DNA of 64,000 nt from NCBI RefSeq assembly GCF_036170895.1, contig NZ_CP108036.1, positions 1,488,001 to 1,552,000 on the forward strand, read 5' to 3'. A program made the translations under genes and the position numbers. This document shows, piece by piece, positions 45,860 to 56,897 of this stretch (within the stretch, counting starts at the first letter, position 1; each line of letters begins with the position of its first letter). The stretch is from Streptomyces erythrochromogenes (lineage in GTDB: Bacteria; Actinomycetota; Actinomycetes; Streptomycetales; Streptomycetaceae). The notes below the pieces were generated by a model. That model did no database searches. It was not told the origin of the DNA and saw only the letters and a list, made by a program, of their open reading frames with translations.

Positions 45860-47340
45860 TGCGGGGTTCCCCGTTCTCGGGTCCACCAGTCGCGGAACGG
45901 CTCGGCGGGTACGGAGGGCAGGTCGCGGGTGTCGGTCCAGGCGGCGCCGGGGCCGGGCAGCCGGCGCGGCGCCAGCCTGCGGGCGCGGGCCAGCAGCCGC
46001 TCCCCCGCACGCAGGGCCCCGGGGCGGTCCAGGAGCAGCCGGGCGGCGCGCATGGCGGCGCGTTCGGCGGTGTGCCCGTGGGCGGGGCGGATCCGTACGC
46101 GGATGCCGTGCCGGGTCACCGGTCCGCCCTGGGCGACCCGTTCGCGCAGGTGGACGAGGATCTCGGGGATGTCGATGGCGACCGGGCAGACGTCGTAGCA
46201 GGCCCCGCACAGGGTGGAGGCGTAGGGCAGCGAGGCGTCGATCTCGCTGTCGGTGCCGCGCAGTTGAGGGCTGAGGACGGCGCCGATGGGGCCGGGGTAG
46301 ACGGATCCGTAGGCGTGGCCGCCGGCCCGCTCGTAGACCGGGCAGACGTTGAGGCAGGCGGAGCAGCGGATGCAGCGCAGGGCCTGGCGCCCGGTCTCGT
46401 CGGCGAGGGTGTCGGTGCGGCCGTTGTCGAGGAGGACGAGGTGGAAGGCGGAGGGCCCGTCGCCGTCCGCCCCTCTCGAAGGGCCGAGCCCGGTCCACAT
46501 CGTCGTGTACGGGTTCATCCGCTCGGCCGTCGAGGAGCGCGGCAGGGTCTGGAGGAAGATCTCCAGGTCGCGGAAGGTGGGGACGACCTTCTCGATGCCC
46601 ACGACCGAGATCAGGGTCTCGGGGAGGGTCAGGCACATCCGGCCGTTGCCCTCGGACTCGAAGACGACCATGGTGCCGGTCTCGGCGACCATGAAGTTGG
46701 CTCCGCAGACGGCGACCTTGGCGCGCAGGAACTTCTCGCGCAGGTGCAGGCGCGCCGCCTCGGCGAGTTCCCGCGGGTCGTCGCCGAGCGGGTCGGGCGC
46801 GGGGCGGCCCCAGCGGCCCATCTCGGCGCGGAAGATGTCGCGGATCTCGGCCCGGTTGCGGTGGATGGCGGGGACCAGGATGTGGGAGGGGCGGTCGTGG
46901 CCGAGCTGCACGATGAGCTCGGCGAGGTCGGTCTCGTAGGCGGTGATCCCGGCGGCTTCCAGGGCCTCGTTGAGGCCGATCTCCTGGGTGGCCATCGACT
47001 TGACCTTGACGACCTCGCGCTCGCCGGTCGCGCGGACGAGTTCCGTGACGATCCGATTGGCCTCGTCCGCGTCGACGGCCCAGTGGACGGTGCCTCCCGC
47101 GGCGGTCACCGCCGCCTCCAACTGGAGCAGGTAGCGGTCGAGATGGCGCAGGGTGTGGTCCTTGACGGCCTTGCCCGCGGCGCGCAGCCGGTCCCAGTCC
47201 TCCAGCTCGGCGACGGCCCGCGCCCGTTTGTCGCGGATGGTGTGCGTGGCGTGCCGGAGGTTGGCGCGCAGCACGCCGTCCCGTACGGCTTCGCGGGCGG
47301 CGTCGGGGAAGGCGGGCATGCCGAGGTCCGTGCGCGTCAT
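45856..47340 (-). CDS. lutB: LutB-like iron-sulfur lactate utilisation protein
   Basis: A 494-aa LutB homologue: an N-terminal LUD-type domain (VVKVKSMATQEIGLNEALEAAGI, VAETGTMVVFESEGN) and two 4Fe-4S clusters in CIRCSACLNVCPVY and CGACYDVCPVAID. It transfers electrons during L-lactate to pyruvate oxidation in the LutABC complex. The ATG at 47340 overlaps the LutA stop, and its own stop overlaps LutC. The C-terminal 90 residues are Arg-rich and less conserved. Confidence 0.95.
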   Translation of the reverse strand: MTRTDLGMPAFPDAAREAVRDGVLRANLRHATHTIRDKRARAVAELEDWDRLRAAGKAVKDHTLRHLDRYLLQLEAAVTAAGGTVHWAVDADEANRIVTELVRATGEREVVKVKSMATQEIGLNEALEAAGITAYETDLAELIVQLGHDRPSHILVPAIHRNRAEIRDIFRAEMGRWGRPAPDPLGDDPRELAEAARLHLREKFLRAKVAVCGANFMVAETGTMVVFESEGNGRMCLTLPETLISVVGIEKVVPTFRDLEIFLQTLPRSSTAERMNPYTTMWTGLGPSRGADGDGPSAFHLVLLDNGRTDTLADETGRQALRCIRCSACLNVCPVYERAGGHAYGSVYPGPIGAVLSPQLRGTDSEIDASLPYASTLCGACYDVCPVAIDIPEILVHLRERVAQGGPVTRHGIRVRIRPAHGHTAERAAMRAARLLLDRPGALRAGERLLARARRLAPRRLPGPGAAWTDTRDLPSVPAEPFRDWWTRERGTPQ

Positions 47341-48092
47341 GTCAGGGGCTCCTCCTCGGTCGCGGCCAGGATCTCGGCGAGGTGCAGGGTCCGCAGGGGG
47401 CTGTCCGCGCGGCGCAGGAGGCCGTCGAGGTGGGCGAGGCAGGAGTTGTCGGTGCCGCACAGCACCTCGGCTCCGGTGCCGGCGGCGGAGGTGAGCTTGT
47501 CGGTGCCCATGGCCGCGGAGACGTCCGGGTTCTTGACGGCGAAGGTGCCCCCGAACCCGCAGCACTCCTGCGCGCCCGGCAGCTCGACCAGGTCCAGGCC
47601 CTTCACGGCGGCGAGCAGCCGCCGGGGCCGGTCCCCGAGTCCCAGGCCGCGCAGGCCGTGGCAGGAGGGGTGGTAGGTGACGGTGTGCGGGAAGTACGCG
47701 CCGACGTCGGTCACCCCGAGCACGTCGACCAGGAACTCGGTGAGCTCGTACACGCGCGGCGCGAGCGAGCGGGCGGCTTCCGTCAGCTCCGTGCCCCGCC
47801 CCTCCCGCTCCGCCTTCCGGCCGATCCGCGGGTAGTGCTCGCGGATCATCGCGGCGCAGGAGCCGGACGGGGTGACCACGTACGCGTGGCCGGCGAAGGC
47901 CGCGGCGGTGCGCCGCACCAGCGGTTCGGTCTCGTGCCGGTAGCCCGTGTTGTACTGCGGCTGCCCGCAGCAGCTCTGGCCGGCGGGGAAGTCCACGTGG
48001 ACGCCGAGCCGCTCCAGGAGGCGGACCACGGCGATGCCGGTCTGCGGGTACAGCGCGTCAGTGACGCAGGTGACGAACAGGGCGACACGCAT
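47337..48092 (-). CDS. lutA: LutA-like CCG-domain (Fe-S) protein
   Basis: A 251-aa protein with two CCG cysteine-rich domains: AGQSCCGQPQYNTGY and PGAQECCGFGGTFAVK, as in LutA/GlpC/HdrB electron-transfer subunits. The ATG at 48092 (MRVALFVTCVTD) is preferred because it begins the conserved strand; a GTG three codons upstream is possible. First gene of lutABC and divergent from cobF, with which it shares an intergenic region of under 20 bases, so their promoters must overlap coding sequence. Confidence 0.94.
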   Translation of the reverse strand: MRVALFVTCVTDALYPQTGIAVVRLLERLGVHVDFPAGQSCCGQPQYNTGYRHETEPLVRRTAAAFAGHAYVVTPSGSCAAMIREHYPRIGRKAEREGRGTELTEAARSLAPRVYELTEFLVDVLGVTDVGAYFPHTVTYHPSCHGLRGLGLGDRPRRLLAAVKGLDLVELPGAQECCGFGGTFAVKNPDVSAAMGTDKLTSAAGTGAEVLCGTDNSCLAHLDGLLRRADSPLRTLHLAEILAATEEEPLT

Positions 48093-48110
48093 GGTGGGCA
48101 CAATAGCCGG

Positions 48111-48863
48111 GTGAAGAAGTTCTCAGTGATCGGCATAGGCGCGGGCGACCCGGACCATCTGACCCTCCAGGCGGTCAGGGCGATCGGCGCGGCGGACGCA
48201 TTCCTCATCCTGGAGAAGGGCGAGGAGAAGGCGGACCTGACCGGGCTGCGGCGCGCGATGCTCGACGCGCACGCCCGGCCCGGCCACCGGCTGGTGGAGG
48301 GCCGCGACCCGGACCGGGACCGGACTCCCGCCGAGTACGCCCCGACGGTGGACGGCTGGCGCAGCGCGCGGGCCGAGCTCTTCGAGCGGTTCGTCGCCGA
48401 GGAGCTGGCGGACGGGGAGACCGGTGCGTTCCTGGTGTGGGGCGACCCGTCGCTCTACGATTCCACCCTCGCGATCCTCGACGAGGTGCTGGAGCGCGGC
48501 CGGGTGGCCTTCGAGCACGAGGTCGTGCCGGGCATCAGCAGCATCTCCGCGCTGCTGGCGCGGCACCGGACCAATCTGAACCGGGTCGGCCGGCCGGTCC
48601 AGATCACCACCGGGCGGCGGCTGGCCGAGGGCTGGCCGGCCGACGTGGACGACGTGGTGGTGATGCTGGACGCGCGGCACGCCTTCACCGCCCATCTCGA
48701 CCAGGACCTGTACATCTACTGGGGGGCCTACGTGGGCACCCCGGACGAGATCCTGGTGCAGGGCAAGCTGGCGGAGGTCGCGGGGCGGATCGAGGAGCTG
48801 CGGACCGAGGCCCGCGCCCGCAAGGGCTGGATCATGGACACCTACCTGCTCAGGCGTTCCTGA
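48111..48863 (+). CDS. cobF: Precorrin-6A synthase (deacetylating)
   Basis: SAM-dependent tetrapyrrole methylase of 250 aa, CobF of the aerobic B12 pathway, which methylates C-1 of precorrin-5 and releases acetate. It opens FSVIGIGAGDPDHLTLQAVRAI (the VGxGxGDPxxLT methylase motif), has LVWGDPSLYDSTLAILDEVL and ends WIMDTYLLRRS. The GTG at 48111 begins the conserved strand. Other cob genes are not adjacent. Its end overlaps the convergent aminotransferase gene by 14 bases. It is of interest beside the B12-dependent mutase of region 1, but no functional link is needed. Confidence 0.93.
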   Translation: MKKFSVIGIGAGDPDHLTLQAVRAIGAADAFLILEKGEEKADLTGLRRAMLDAHARPGHRLVEGRDPDRDRTPAEYAPTVDGWRSARAELFERFVAEELADGETGAFLVWGDPSLYDSTLAILDEVLERGRVAFEHEVVPGISSISALLARHRTNLNRVGRPVQITTGRRLAEGWPADVDDVVVMLDARHAFTAHLDQDLYIYWGAYVGTPDEILVQGKLAEVAGRIEELRTEARARKGWIMDTYLLRRS

Positions 48864-50043
48864 GCAGCTGGTCGGGCAGCGCGGCGGCGAGGCGTGCGTA
48901 CTCCTCGGGCCGGTTGTAGATCTGTCCGCAGATCCGGATGCCGCCGCCGCCCGGCCAGGGCCAGATCAGCACCCGGATGCGCAGCCGCGCGGCGATCTCC
49001 TCGCGCAGTGCGCGGGCGCTGTCCGGGGTCTCGGCGACGCCGGGCGGCAGACGCAGGGTGCGCATGGCGAGGCCGGCGGTGTGCGGGAGCGGTGTGAGCC
49101 CGGGGATCTCGGCGAGCAGCGCGGCGCCGTGCGCGGCGAGGGTGCTGTTGTGGGCCCGGACCTTGGCCGCGTCGAGGGCCTCGATGAGGTCGAGTCCCTC
49201 GGGGGCGGCGAGCCAGCCGGTGTAGTCGGCGGTGGCGCGGTTCTCGACGGAGCGCGGGAAGCCGTGCCCGTCCTCCCAGGAGGGTACGAGCGCCCGGACC
49301 CGGTGGCGGTGCTGCGGGGCGACGGCGAGCAGCGCGGTGCCGGAGGGGGCGTAGCCCCATTTGTGGAGGTTGCCGAACCAGAAGTCGGCGCCTCCGGCGA
49401 GCGGGTCCGCGAGCATGCCCGGGGCGTGGGCGCCGTCGACGACGGTGGTGACGCCGCGCTCGCGCAGCTCGGCGATCAGCCGGGGCGAGGCGATGATCCG
49501 GGCGGTGGGCGAGCTGACGTGGTCGAGTACGGCGACCCGGGTGCGGGGCGTCAGCGCGGCCAGCACGGTCTCCCGTACGGCGTCCTCGTCGGGCAGGGCG
49601 GGGTCCAGGGCGACGGTGGTGACCGGGGCCCGGCGGGCGGCGGCCGCGGTGACGGTGCCGTAGCCGTGGTCGGTCACCAGGATCTCGTCGCCGTCGGCGA
49701 GCGGGACGGCGTCGAGGGCGAGGTTGGCGCCTTCGGTGGCGTTGGCGATGAAGGCCAGCCCGTCGGGGTCGGCGGCGAGGTGCGCGGCGATCCGGGTGCG
49801 GGCCCGTTCGAGGCGGTCCGGCAGGGCGGTGAAGAAGGCGTCGGGATCGGCGTGGACCTCGGCGCGGAGCGCGGCCTGGGCCTCCTGGACGGGCACGGGG
49901 ACCGCGCCGAAGGAGCCGTGGTTGAGGTGGGCGACGCGCGGGTCGAGGCGGAAGAGGGCGGGCCCGCCGGGGAACTCGCCCGGCTGCGGGCGCCCTGCTG
50001 GCGGCTCGGCGGGGCGGTCGGCGGGGCGTGTCGTCTCGGTCAC
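48850..50043 (-). CDS. Class V aminotransferase (isopenicillin-N-epimerase-like)
   Basis: PLP enzyme of 397 aa. The GTG at 50043 follows CCGGAGG. It has the fold-type I blocks RVAHLNHGSFGAVPVPVQEAQ, ATEGANLAL (PLP phosphate cup), VVDGAHAPG (Asp and His for the cofactor ring) and FGNLHKWGYAPSG (Schiff-base Lys). The HxNHGSFG start is typical of the isopenicillin N epimerase/ergothioneine EgtE-like branch. No ergothioneine or beta-lactam genes are adjacent. Substrate unknown; could be an epimerase, desulfurase or lyase. Confidence 0.9.
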   Translation of the reverse strand: MTETTRPADRPAEPPAGRPQPGEFPGGPALFRLDPRVAHLNHGSFGAVPVPVQEAQAALRAEVHADPDAFFTALPDRLERARTRIAAHLAADPDGLAFIANATEGANLALDAVPLADGDEILVTDHGYGTVTAAAARRAPVTTVALDPALPDEDAVRETVLAALTPRTRVAVLDHVSSPTARIIASPRLIAELRERGVTTVVDGAHAPGMLADPLAGGADFWFGNLHKWGYAPSGTALLAVAPQHRHRVRALVPSWEDGHGFPRSVENRATADYTGWLAAPEGLDLIEALDAAKVRAHNSTLAAHGAALLAEIPGLTPLPHTAGLAMRTLRLPPGVAETPDSARALREEIAARLRIRVLIWPWPGGGGIRICGQIYNRPEEYARLAAALPDQLLRNA

Positions 50044-50171
50044 GGGACCTCCGGGGTGCGGCGCGGCTGTCGCCCGGATCATCCCCCGTGGCCACCGGCG
50101 CCGGGAACACCCTCACCGCCGCCCCGGCCGGAACCGTACGGCTCCGCCCGGCGCGGCGGCCGGGCCGTGTC

Positions 50172-51911
50172 CTACGGTTCGCGGCCGCTGGTCGCCGCGT
50201 AGTACTGGAGGTCCTGCACGTCCACCGTGTGGTCCACGCGGTACGGCAGGTCGACCTCGGCCGTCGCCTTCCCGTCCCGGACGACGTGGGCCTCGCTGGT
50301 GCCCGTCTTCAGCGGCAGCAGCTTGGAGTGGATCCCGGCGGGGGCGTCGTGGCTGCTCCGGGCCGTGCCGACGGTCGTGCGCACGGCCGCGGGTCCGGTG
50401 AGGAAGCTGAGCACCTCCACCGTGTCGCGGGAGGGTGCGCTCCCCTTGCGCAGCGACATCACCAGCGACTGGTCGCCGGTCGGGTCGGCGGCCGCGAACT
50501 GCGTGCGCGCGGTGAGGTACAGGGTGTCCCGGACGATCTTCGGCCAGCCGCCCGTCTTGAACCGGGTCAGGTAGTACGAGGTCAGGTCGAGGTAGGCGTG
50601 GCCGTTGTGCAGGGACGGCGCGAACTGGCTGCCCTCGGAGTAGTCGTTCCAGGTGGTGAGCTGCACCCAGTCGGCGCCGTCCTCGATGGCGCGCGTCCAT
50701 GTGGCGCGCAGGGTCGCCGTGTTGCCGGCCTCGTCGTAGATGCCCTGATTGGGGCGGGCGTCCTGGACCGACACGGGCTGCATCCAGATCTTGCCCATGC
50801 CGTGGGCCCGCTGGACGTCGCGCGTGGAGCTCTCCTGGCCGACGTAGCTGCGACTGCCCCACTCGGAGAAGCCGTGGCTGATCGGGGCGAAATCGCCGCT
50901 GTGGGCGCCGAAGTCAAGGAAGAGCGGGACGAAGGCGGTGCGGATGCCGTGGTCGGCCTTGAGGATCCGGATGACCTCCGTCCACCAGGCCACGTTCTTC
51001 GCCTCCGCCTTGAACGGGGAGACGACGAGCCGGCCGTCGGGAAGCCGGTGCGCGGCGGAGGCGTCGGCGAGCGTGGCCAGCGCCTCGGCGAGGACGCGGG
51101 GGTCGTCGGTCTTGAGCGAGGTCATGTCCGGCATGAGCATGATCTTGAAGGCGGGGTCCACCGAACGGGCCGCCGCCATCAGCAGGTTCGAGCGGTCCCA
51201 GTTCTTGCCGGAGAGGGAGAGCAAGTCGAGGGTGAAACCGTCGATGCCGGCGGCCCGGGCCGTGCGCACCTCCTGCTGGAGGTTGGCGTACTCCCAGTCG
51301 CCGCTCTTGGGCGTGACGGGCAGCGGGCGGTCGCGCAGCAGGCCGCCGTACCTGCCGTGCTTGCCGCTCTCCCCGTCGGGGTCCAGGTAGTTGCGGGTGT
51401 AGTAGTCCCGGTCCGCGTCCGCGTTGTCGAGGGAGAGCGGGTACGGGGTGAAGTAGTGGGCGAACACCAGCTTCCTGCCCGCTTCGCCGGAGCGCAGGGC
51501 GGCCGGCTGGGGCATGTCGAAGGGCAGGGCGCCGGCGGGGCGCGCGGCCCCGGAGTCCACCGCTCCCTCGGGATTGCCCTTGGCCGCCGCGCCCTTGGTG
51601 GGCGCCGGGCTCTGTTCCGGCTGCGGGTCGGTCGGGCCGCCCGCTCCGGGGTCGGAGCCGGGCCCGGTGGGCTGCGGGGCGGCGGCGCCCTGGGCCGTGG
51701 CGTTCTGAGCGGGGGTCCCGCTGAGCGGGTCCCAGGCGATGCCGGTGGCCGCGCAGACGCCGACGAGGAGGAAGCCGGAGAGCAGCAGGGCCAGGAGCGG
51801 CCTGCCGCCCCGGACGGCCGGCCGGCGCCGGTGCGACACGGGTCGTGCCGCCCGGTCCGCGCCGCGCGGTCTTCGTCGTGCTCGCCGGTCCGTGCGCCGG
51901 TCCGCTGTCAT
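50172..51911 (-). CDS. Secreted GH71/GH99-like glycoside hydrolase
   Basis: A 579-aa exported protein. Residues 1-32 are basic, then comes a hydrophobic signal/anchor (LLALLLSGFLLVGVCAATGIAW), a Pro/Gly/Ala-rich linker to about 135, and a TIM-barrel-like domain. Conserved pieces: LVFAHYFTPYPLSLDNADADRDYYTRNYL, GIDGFTLDLLSL, PDMTSLKTDDPR, AKNVAWWTEVI and WVQLTTWNDYSEGSQFAPS. The opening VFAHY and the late WNDYSE fit GH71 (alpha-1,3-glucanase) and related GH99-like families. A C-terminal beta-rich domain (about 445-579) may bind carbohydrate. Monocistronic. Activity is inferred. Confidence 0.75.
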   Translation of the reverse strand: MTADRRTDRRARRRPRGADRAARPVSHRRRPAVRGGRPLLALLLSGFLLVGVCAATGIAWDPLSGTPAQNATAQGAAAPQPTGPGSDPGAGGPTDPQPEQSPAPTKGAAAKGNPEGAVDSGAARPAGALPFDMPQPAALRSGEAGRKLVFAHYFTPYPLSLDNADADRDYYTRNYLDPDGESGKHGRYGGLLRDRPLPVTPKSGDWEYANLQQEVRTARAAGIDGFTLDLLSLSGKNWDRSNLLMAAARSVDPAFKIMLMPDMTSLKTDDPRVLAEALATLADASAAHRLPDGRLVVSPFKAEAKNVAWWTEVIRILKADHGIRTAFVPLFLDFGAHSGDFAPISHGFSEWGSRSYVGQESSTRDVQRAHGMGKIWMQPVSVQDARPNQGIYDEAGNTATLRATWTRAIEDGADWVQLTTWNDYSEGSQFAPSLHNGHAYLDLTSYYLTRFKTGGWPKIVRDTLYLTARTQFAAADPTGDQSLVMSLRKGSAPSRDTVEVLSFLTGPAAVRTTVGTARSSHDAPAGIHSKLLPLKTGTSEAHVVRDGKATAEVDLPYRVDHTVDVQDLQYYAATSGREP

Positions 51912-52135
51912 CGTGGTCCCTCCCGCGAATGCACCCCGGTGGGGGCTGGACAGCAGTAGAGCCCATTACCGGCTTCCGGACAACCGTTCCCCGGGTCGCG
52001 GCCCGGGCACGTACGTCACACGGGCGAAGGGAACTACGCAGACCGCGGGGTCAGTCGGAGCCGCGCGGCGATGCCGGCGTCCGCCGGCCCCGAGGGCGCG
52101 TCCGGCGCACGGGCGCCTCCGGCCTCCACCCGCCG

Positions 52136-52690
52136 TCAGATCTTGCAGGCGAACTGCCGGATCCGGTGGCCGAGTTCACGGCCGAGGGCGGCGGTGAACT
52201 CGGGGAGCATGGGCGGCCAGTCGTCGAACTCGAAGCCGAGGTGGGCGAAGGCGAGGCTGTCGTCGGTCCAGTCCCAGTGCGGGAGCGGCGAGCGGCGGGC
52301 GCAGGCCGGGCAGTCGAGATCGGCGGCGCCCGTGGCGTGCCAGGTGTCGAAGGCCTCGCGCGGCACGGCGGGGTCGGCGCTCCGGCAGTGCGGGCAGATC
52401 GCGGCGGGGGCCTCGCTCAGGTCGGAGTGGAAGACCGCAGGGCGCGCGACGACGCCCACCTCCCCGCCGGGCTCTTCCTCCAGATCCTTGATCCGGGCAC
52501 GCCAGTCCCAGGAGACGAGCTCGACGGCCTCCCGCCAGCGCGGGCCGGCCAGGTGCACCACGTCGCCCCGCCAGGGCACCGGGCGGATGACGCCCTCGGC
52601 CACCAGCCACGCCCTGCCGCGCTCGCCCAGTGCGGCCGCCTCGTCCCCGGAGGCCTCCAGGTCCACCACGGTCTGCCGGTAGGTCCCCAC
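52136..52690 (-). CDS. Hypothetical protein with paired CxxC motifs
   Basis: An unrecognised 184-aa cytoplasmic protein starting GTG 52690. The middle holds ICPHCRSAD and DCPACARRS, a likely zinc ribbon, and the second half has WDWTDDSLAFAHLGFEFDDWPPMLPEF. Similar Streptomyces proteins are listed only as hypothetical. No operon partner; the upstream neighbour is divergent. Confidence 0.7.
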   Translation of the reverse strand: MGTYRQTVVDLEASGDEAAALGERGRAWLVAEGVIRPVPWRGDVVHLAGPRWREAVELVSWDWRARIKDLEEEPGGEVGVVARPAVFHSDLSEAPAAICPHCRSADPAVPREAFDTWHATGAADLDCPACARRSPLPHWDWTDDSLAFAHLGFEFDDWPPMLPEFTAALGRELGHRIRQFACKI

Positions 52691-52899
52691 GGCGCTCCCC
52701 CCTTCGTACGGTCGGTCAGACCCTACTCACCCGGGGACGACCCGCCGGGGCGCGGGGCGGGGTGGGCCTGACCTGGGCGGCAGCGGACCCACGGATCGGA
52801 ATGCGACATTCCCCTAGCGATACGGCGCAAGTGGCGCATAATCGACCTCACGCGACCGAAAGATCCCTGTGGACACGGCCGCACCTGGTCACGCATGCG

Positions 52900-53382
52900 A
52901 TGGGGGGCATCGTGCCGATGAGGGAATCAGGGTCGACCGGAAGGCTCCCGGCGACGTCCGCCGAGATGTCCAGGCTGCTCACCGCCGTCCGGCGGGGGCG
53001 GGTGCTGACCGTGGCGGGCGGGTTCCGCGAGCCGCGGAGCCTGCTGGTGCGGGAGATCGCGCGGCGGCTGGCGTCCAACTTCTACGACGGGGTCGCCGTC
53101 GTCGACCTCGACCCGCTCGAGGGCGGCTACGGCGTCCGCGAACTCACGGCCGAACTGGGCTCCGTACCCGGCGTGCCCGCACCGCCCTGCGGGACGACGA
53201 CGTACGCCGCGTCCTGGCTGGCCGAGCGGGACATGCTGCTGGTCCTGGACGGTACCGAGCAGCTCGGCCAGGACGCCCTGGCCTGGCTGCGCAAACTGCT
53301 GGCCGTGGCCCCGGGGCTGCGGATCCTGGCCGCCGGGCGGTCCCCGCTGGCGTTCGACCAGGAGCGCATCCACCGGCTCTGA
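52900..53382 (+). CDS. NB-ARC-like P-loop fragment with degenerate Walker A
   Basis: A 160-aa protein resembling only the front half of an AfsR/LuxR-type NB-ARC ATPase. VLTVAGGFREPRSLLVREIARRL sits where VTVxGxGGxGKTRLALEVA is expected, but the GK[ST] is gone. RDMLLVLDGTEQLGQDALAWLRKLLAVAPGLRILAAGRSPL matches the Walker B and following RVLxTSR region. There is no DNA-binding or TPR domain. The ATG at 52900 has little ribosome-binding site, and a second ATG is seven codons later. It could be a retained non-catalytic regulator or a remnant of a larger gene. Confidence 0.7.
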   Translation: MGGIVPMRESGSTGRLPATSAEMSRLLTAVRRGRVLTVAGGFREPRSLLVREIARRLASNFYDGVAVVDLDPLEGGYGVRELTAELGSVPGVPAPPCGTTTYAASWLAERDMLLVLDGTEQLGQDALAWLRKLLAVAPGLRILAAGRSPLAFDQERIHRL

Positions 53383-53409
53383 CCGACGCCGACGGCCGCC
53401 CCGACGCCT

Positions 53410-53946
53410 TCAGAGGGCGTCGGCCCACTCGTCGGCGAGCAGTCCGAGGACCACCTCGTCCTCGAACCGGCCGTACACCCAGGCCGAACGGCGCAGGACG
53501 CCCTCGCGGACGAACCCGGCGGCGGTCGCGGCGCCGATCATCGCCGTGTTGCCGGCGAGCGTCTCGACCTGGAGGCGGGCCAGGCCGCGCACGGTGAAGC
53601 CGTAGCGGCACAGCAGCCCGACGACCTCCCGGCCCAGCCCCCGCCCGCGCAGGCCCGGCCGCAGCGAGATGCCGAGGTGGGCGCAGCGGTTGTGGGTGTC
53701 GATGCCCCAGAGGAGGGCCTCGCCGGCCAGCTCGCCGGTGGCGAGCTCGACCACGGAGAACACCGCCGCGTCCGCGGAGGGCGGCCCGGGTTCGTACGGG
53801 GAGTGGCCGCCCGCAGGCGGGCGCGGACTCCAGGGCCTGGAGTCCGCGGCGGAGCGGGTCACGACGTCGTCGTGGAGCTCGGCGTGCAGGACGGGTACGT
53901 CCTCGGGGAGGCGGGCGCGCAGGCCGGCCAGCTGTCCGCTGATCAC
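53410..53946 (-). CDS. GNAT-family N-acetyltransferase
   Basis: A 178-aa GNAT protein, GTG start at 53946. Motif A is visible as AHLGISLRPGLRGRGLGREVVGLLCRYGF (the R-x-x-G-x-G/A acetyl-CoA loop), followed by ARLQVETLAGNTAMIGAATAAGFVREGVLRRSAWVYG, typical of RimJ/L-type acetyltransferases. The acceptor is unknown. Confidence 0.9.
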   Translation of the reverse strand: MISGQLAGLRARLPEDVPVLHAELHDDVVTRSAADSRPWSPRPPAGGHSPYEPGPPSADAAVFSVVELATGELAGEALLWGIDTHNRCAHLGISLRPGLRGRGLGREVVGLLCRYGFTVRGLARLQVETLAGNTAMIGAATAAGFVREGVLRRSAWVYGRFEDEVVLGLLADEWADAL

Positions 53947-54048
53947 CGGCTCTTCCTAACCGCTGCCGGGGGCGGGCCGCAATCGGGTTTCCCCCGTCCG
54001 GTACAGGTCCGGGCAGGTCCGTGGACGCGGAAACGGGTACCGGAGACG

Positions 54049-54090
54049 CGCTCCGCCCCGGCCGGGCACGGGGCCGGCCGGGGCGGAGCG
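54049..54090. terminator. Terminator hairpin downstream of icd
   Basis: CGCTCCGCCCCGGCC (54049-54063) pairs perfectly with GGCCGGGGCGGAGCG (54076-54090), a 15-bp stem with a 12-base loop, 12 bases past the icd stop at 54103. It separates icd from the acetyltransferase gene. Confidence 0.85.
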
Positions 54091-54102
54091 CGTCAACGGG
54101 TG

Positions 54103-56373
<2,271 letters not shown>

Positions 56374-56469
56374 TCAAGATATCTCGTGATCGGGCCGGTC
56401 AGCACAGCCCCCGGCCGCCAGTCCGCGAGACGCACGTCACGCGGGCTCCGATGACCCCCGGAAAAGCCG

Positions 56470-56509
56470 AGAGCGCCGCCACGGCCGTTTCCGGCCGTGG
56501 CGACGCTCT
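56470..56509. terminator. Terminator hairpin, 18-bp stem
   Basis: Arms 56470-56487 and 56492-56509 pair over 18 positions with one mismatch around a TTTC loop. It lies between the DUF805 gene stop (56544) and icd on the minus strand, so it ends the DUF805 transcript. A second hairpin, TGATCAGGC/GCCTGATCA (56523-56531, 56538-56546), overlaps the DUF805 stop codon. Confidence 0.88.
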
Positions 56510-56543
56510 GGCAGTCAGGCCTTGATCAGGCCTGCACGCCTGA

Positions 56544-56897
56544 TCAGGCGGCGAGGACCTTCGGGTCCGGGCCGTACTGGTTCGGCTGCGGCTGACCGGC
56601 GGTGGCGGTCAGGACGAGCAGCCAGATGCCACCGACGAACGGGACGAAGGCGATGAAGTACCAGGCGCCGGACTTGCCGAGGTCGTGCAGACGACGGACG
56701 GTGACCGCCAGGGACGGCACGAAGGTGCCGAGGATGTACAGGCCGACGAGCAGCGGGTAGGTGCCCAGCACGGCGTCGAGGATCATCAGGACGACCGCGA
56801 CGGCCACGTGGAAGAGGGTGAACATCCAGTACTCCTGGCGGCGGGCGCGGCCGGAGAAGACGGCGTACTTCTTCAGGACGTCGGTGTAGTGGTTCAT
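56544..56897 (-). CDS. DUF805 membrane protein
   Basis: A 117-aa integral membrane protein of DUF805. It starts MNHYTDVLKKYAVFSGRARRQEYWMFTLF, matching the family's F-x-GR-x-R-R-x-E-Y-W-x-F motif, has three hydrophobic helices and the typical RRLHDLGKSGAWYFIAFVPFVGGIWLLVL. The ATG at 56897 is the family's usual position. Function unknown. It lies between two strong hairpins and is likely monocistronic. Confidence 0.92.
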   Translation of the reverse strand: MNHYTDVLKKYAVFSGRARRQEYWMFTLFHVAVAVVLMILDAVLGTYPLLVGLYILGTFVPSLAVTVRRLHDLGKSGAWYFIAFVPFVGGIWLLVLTATAGQPQPNQYGPDPKVLAA

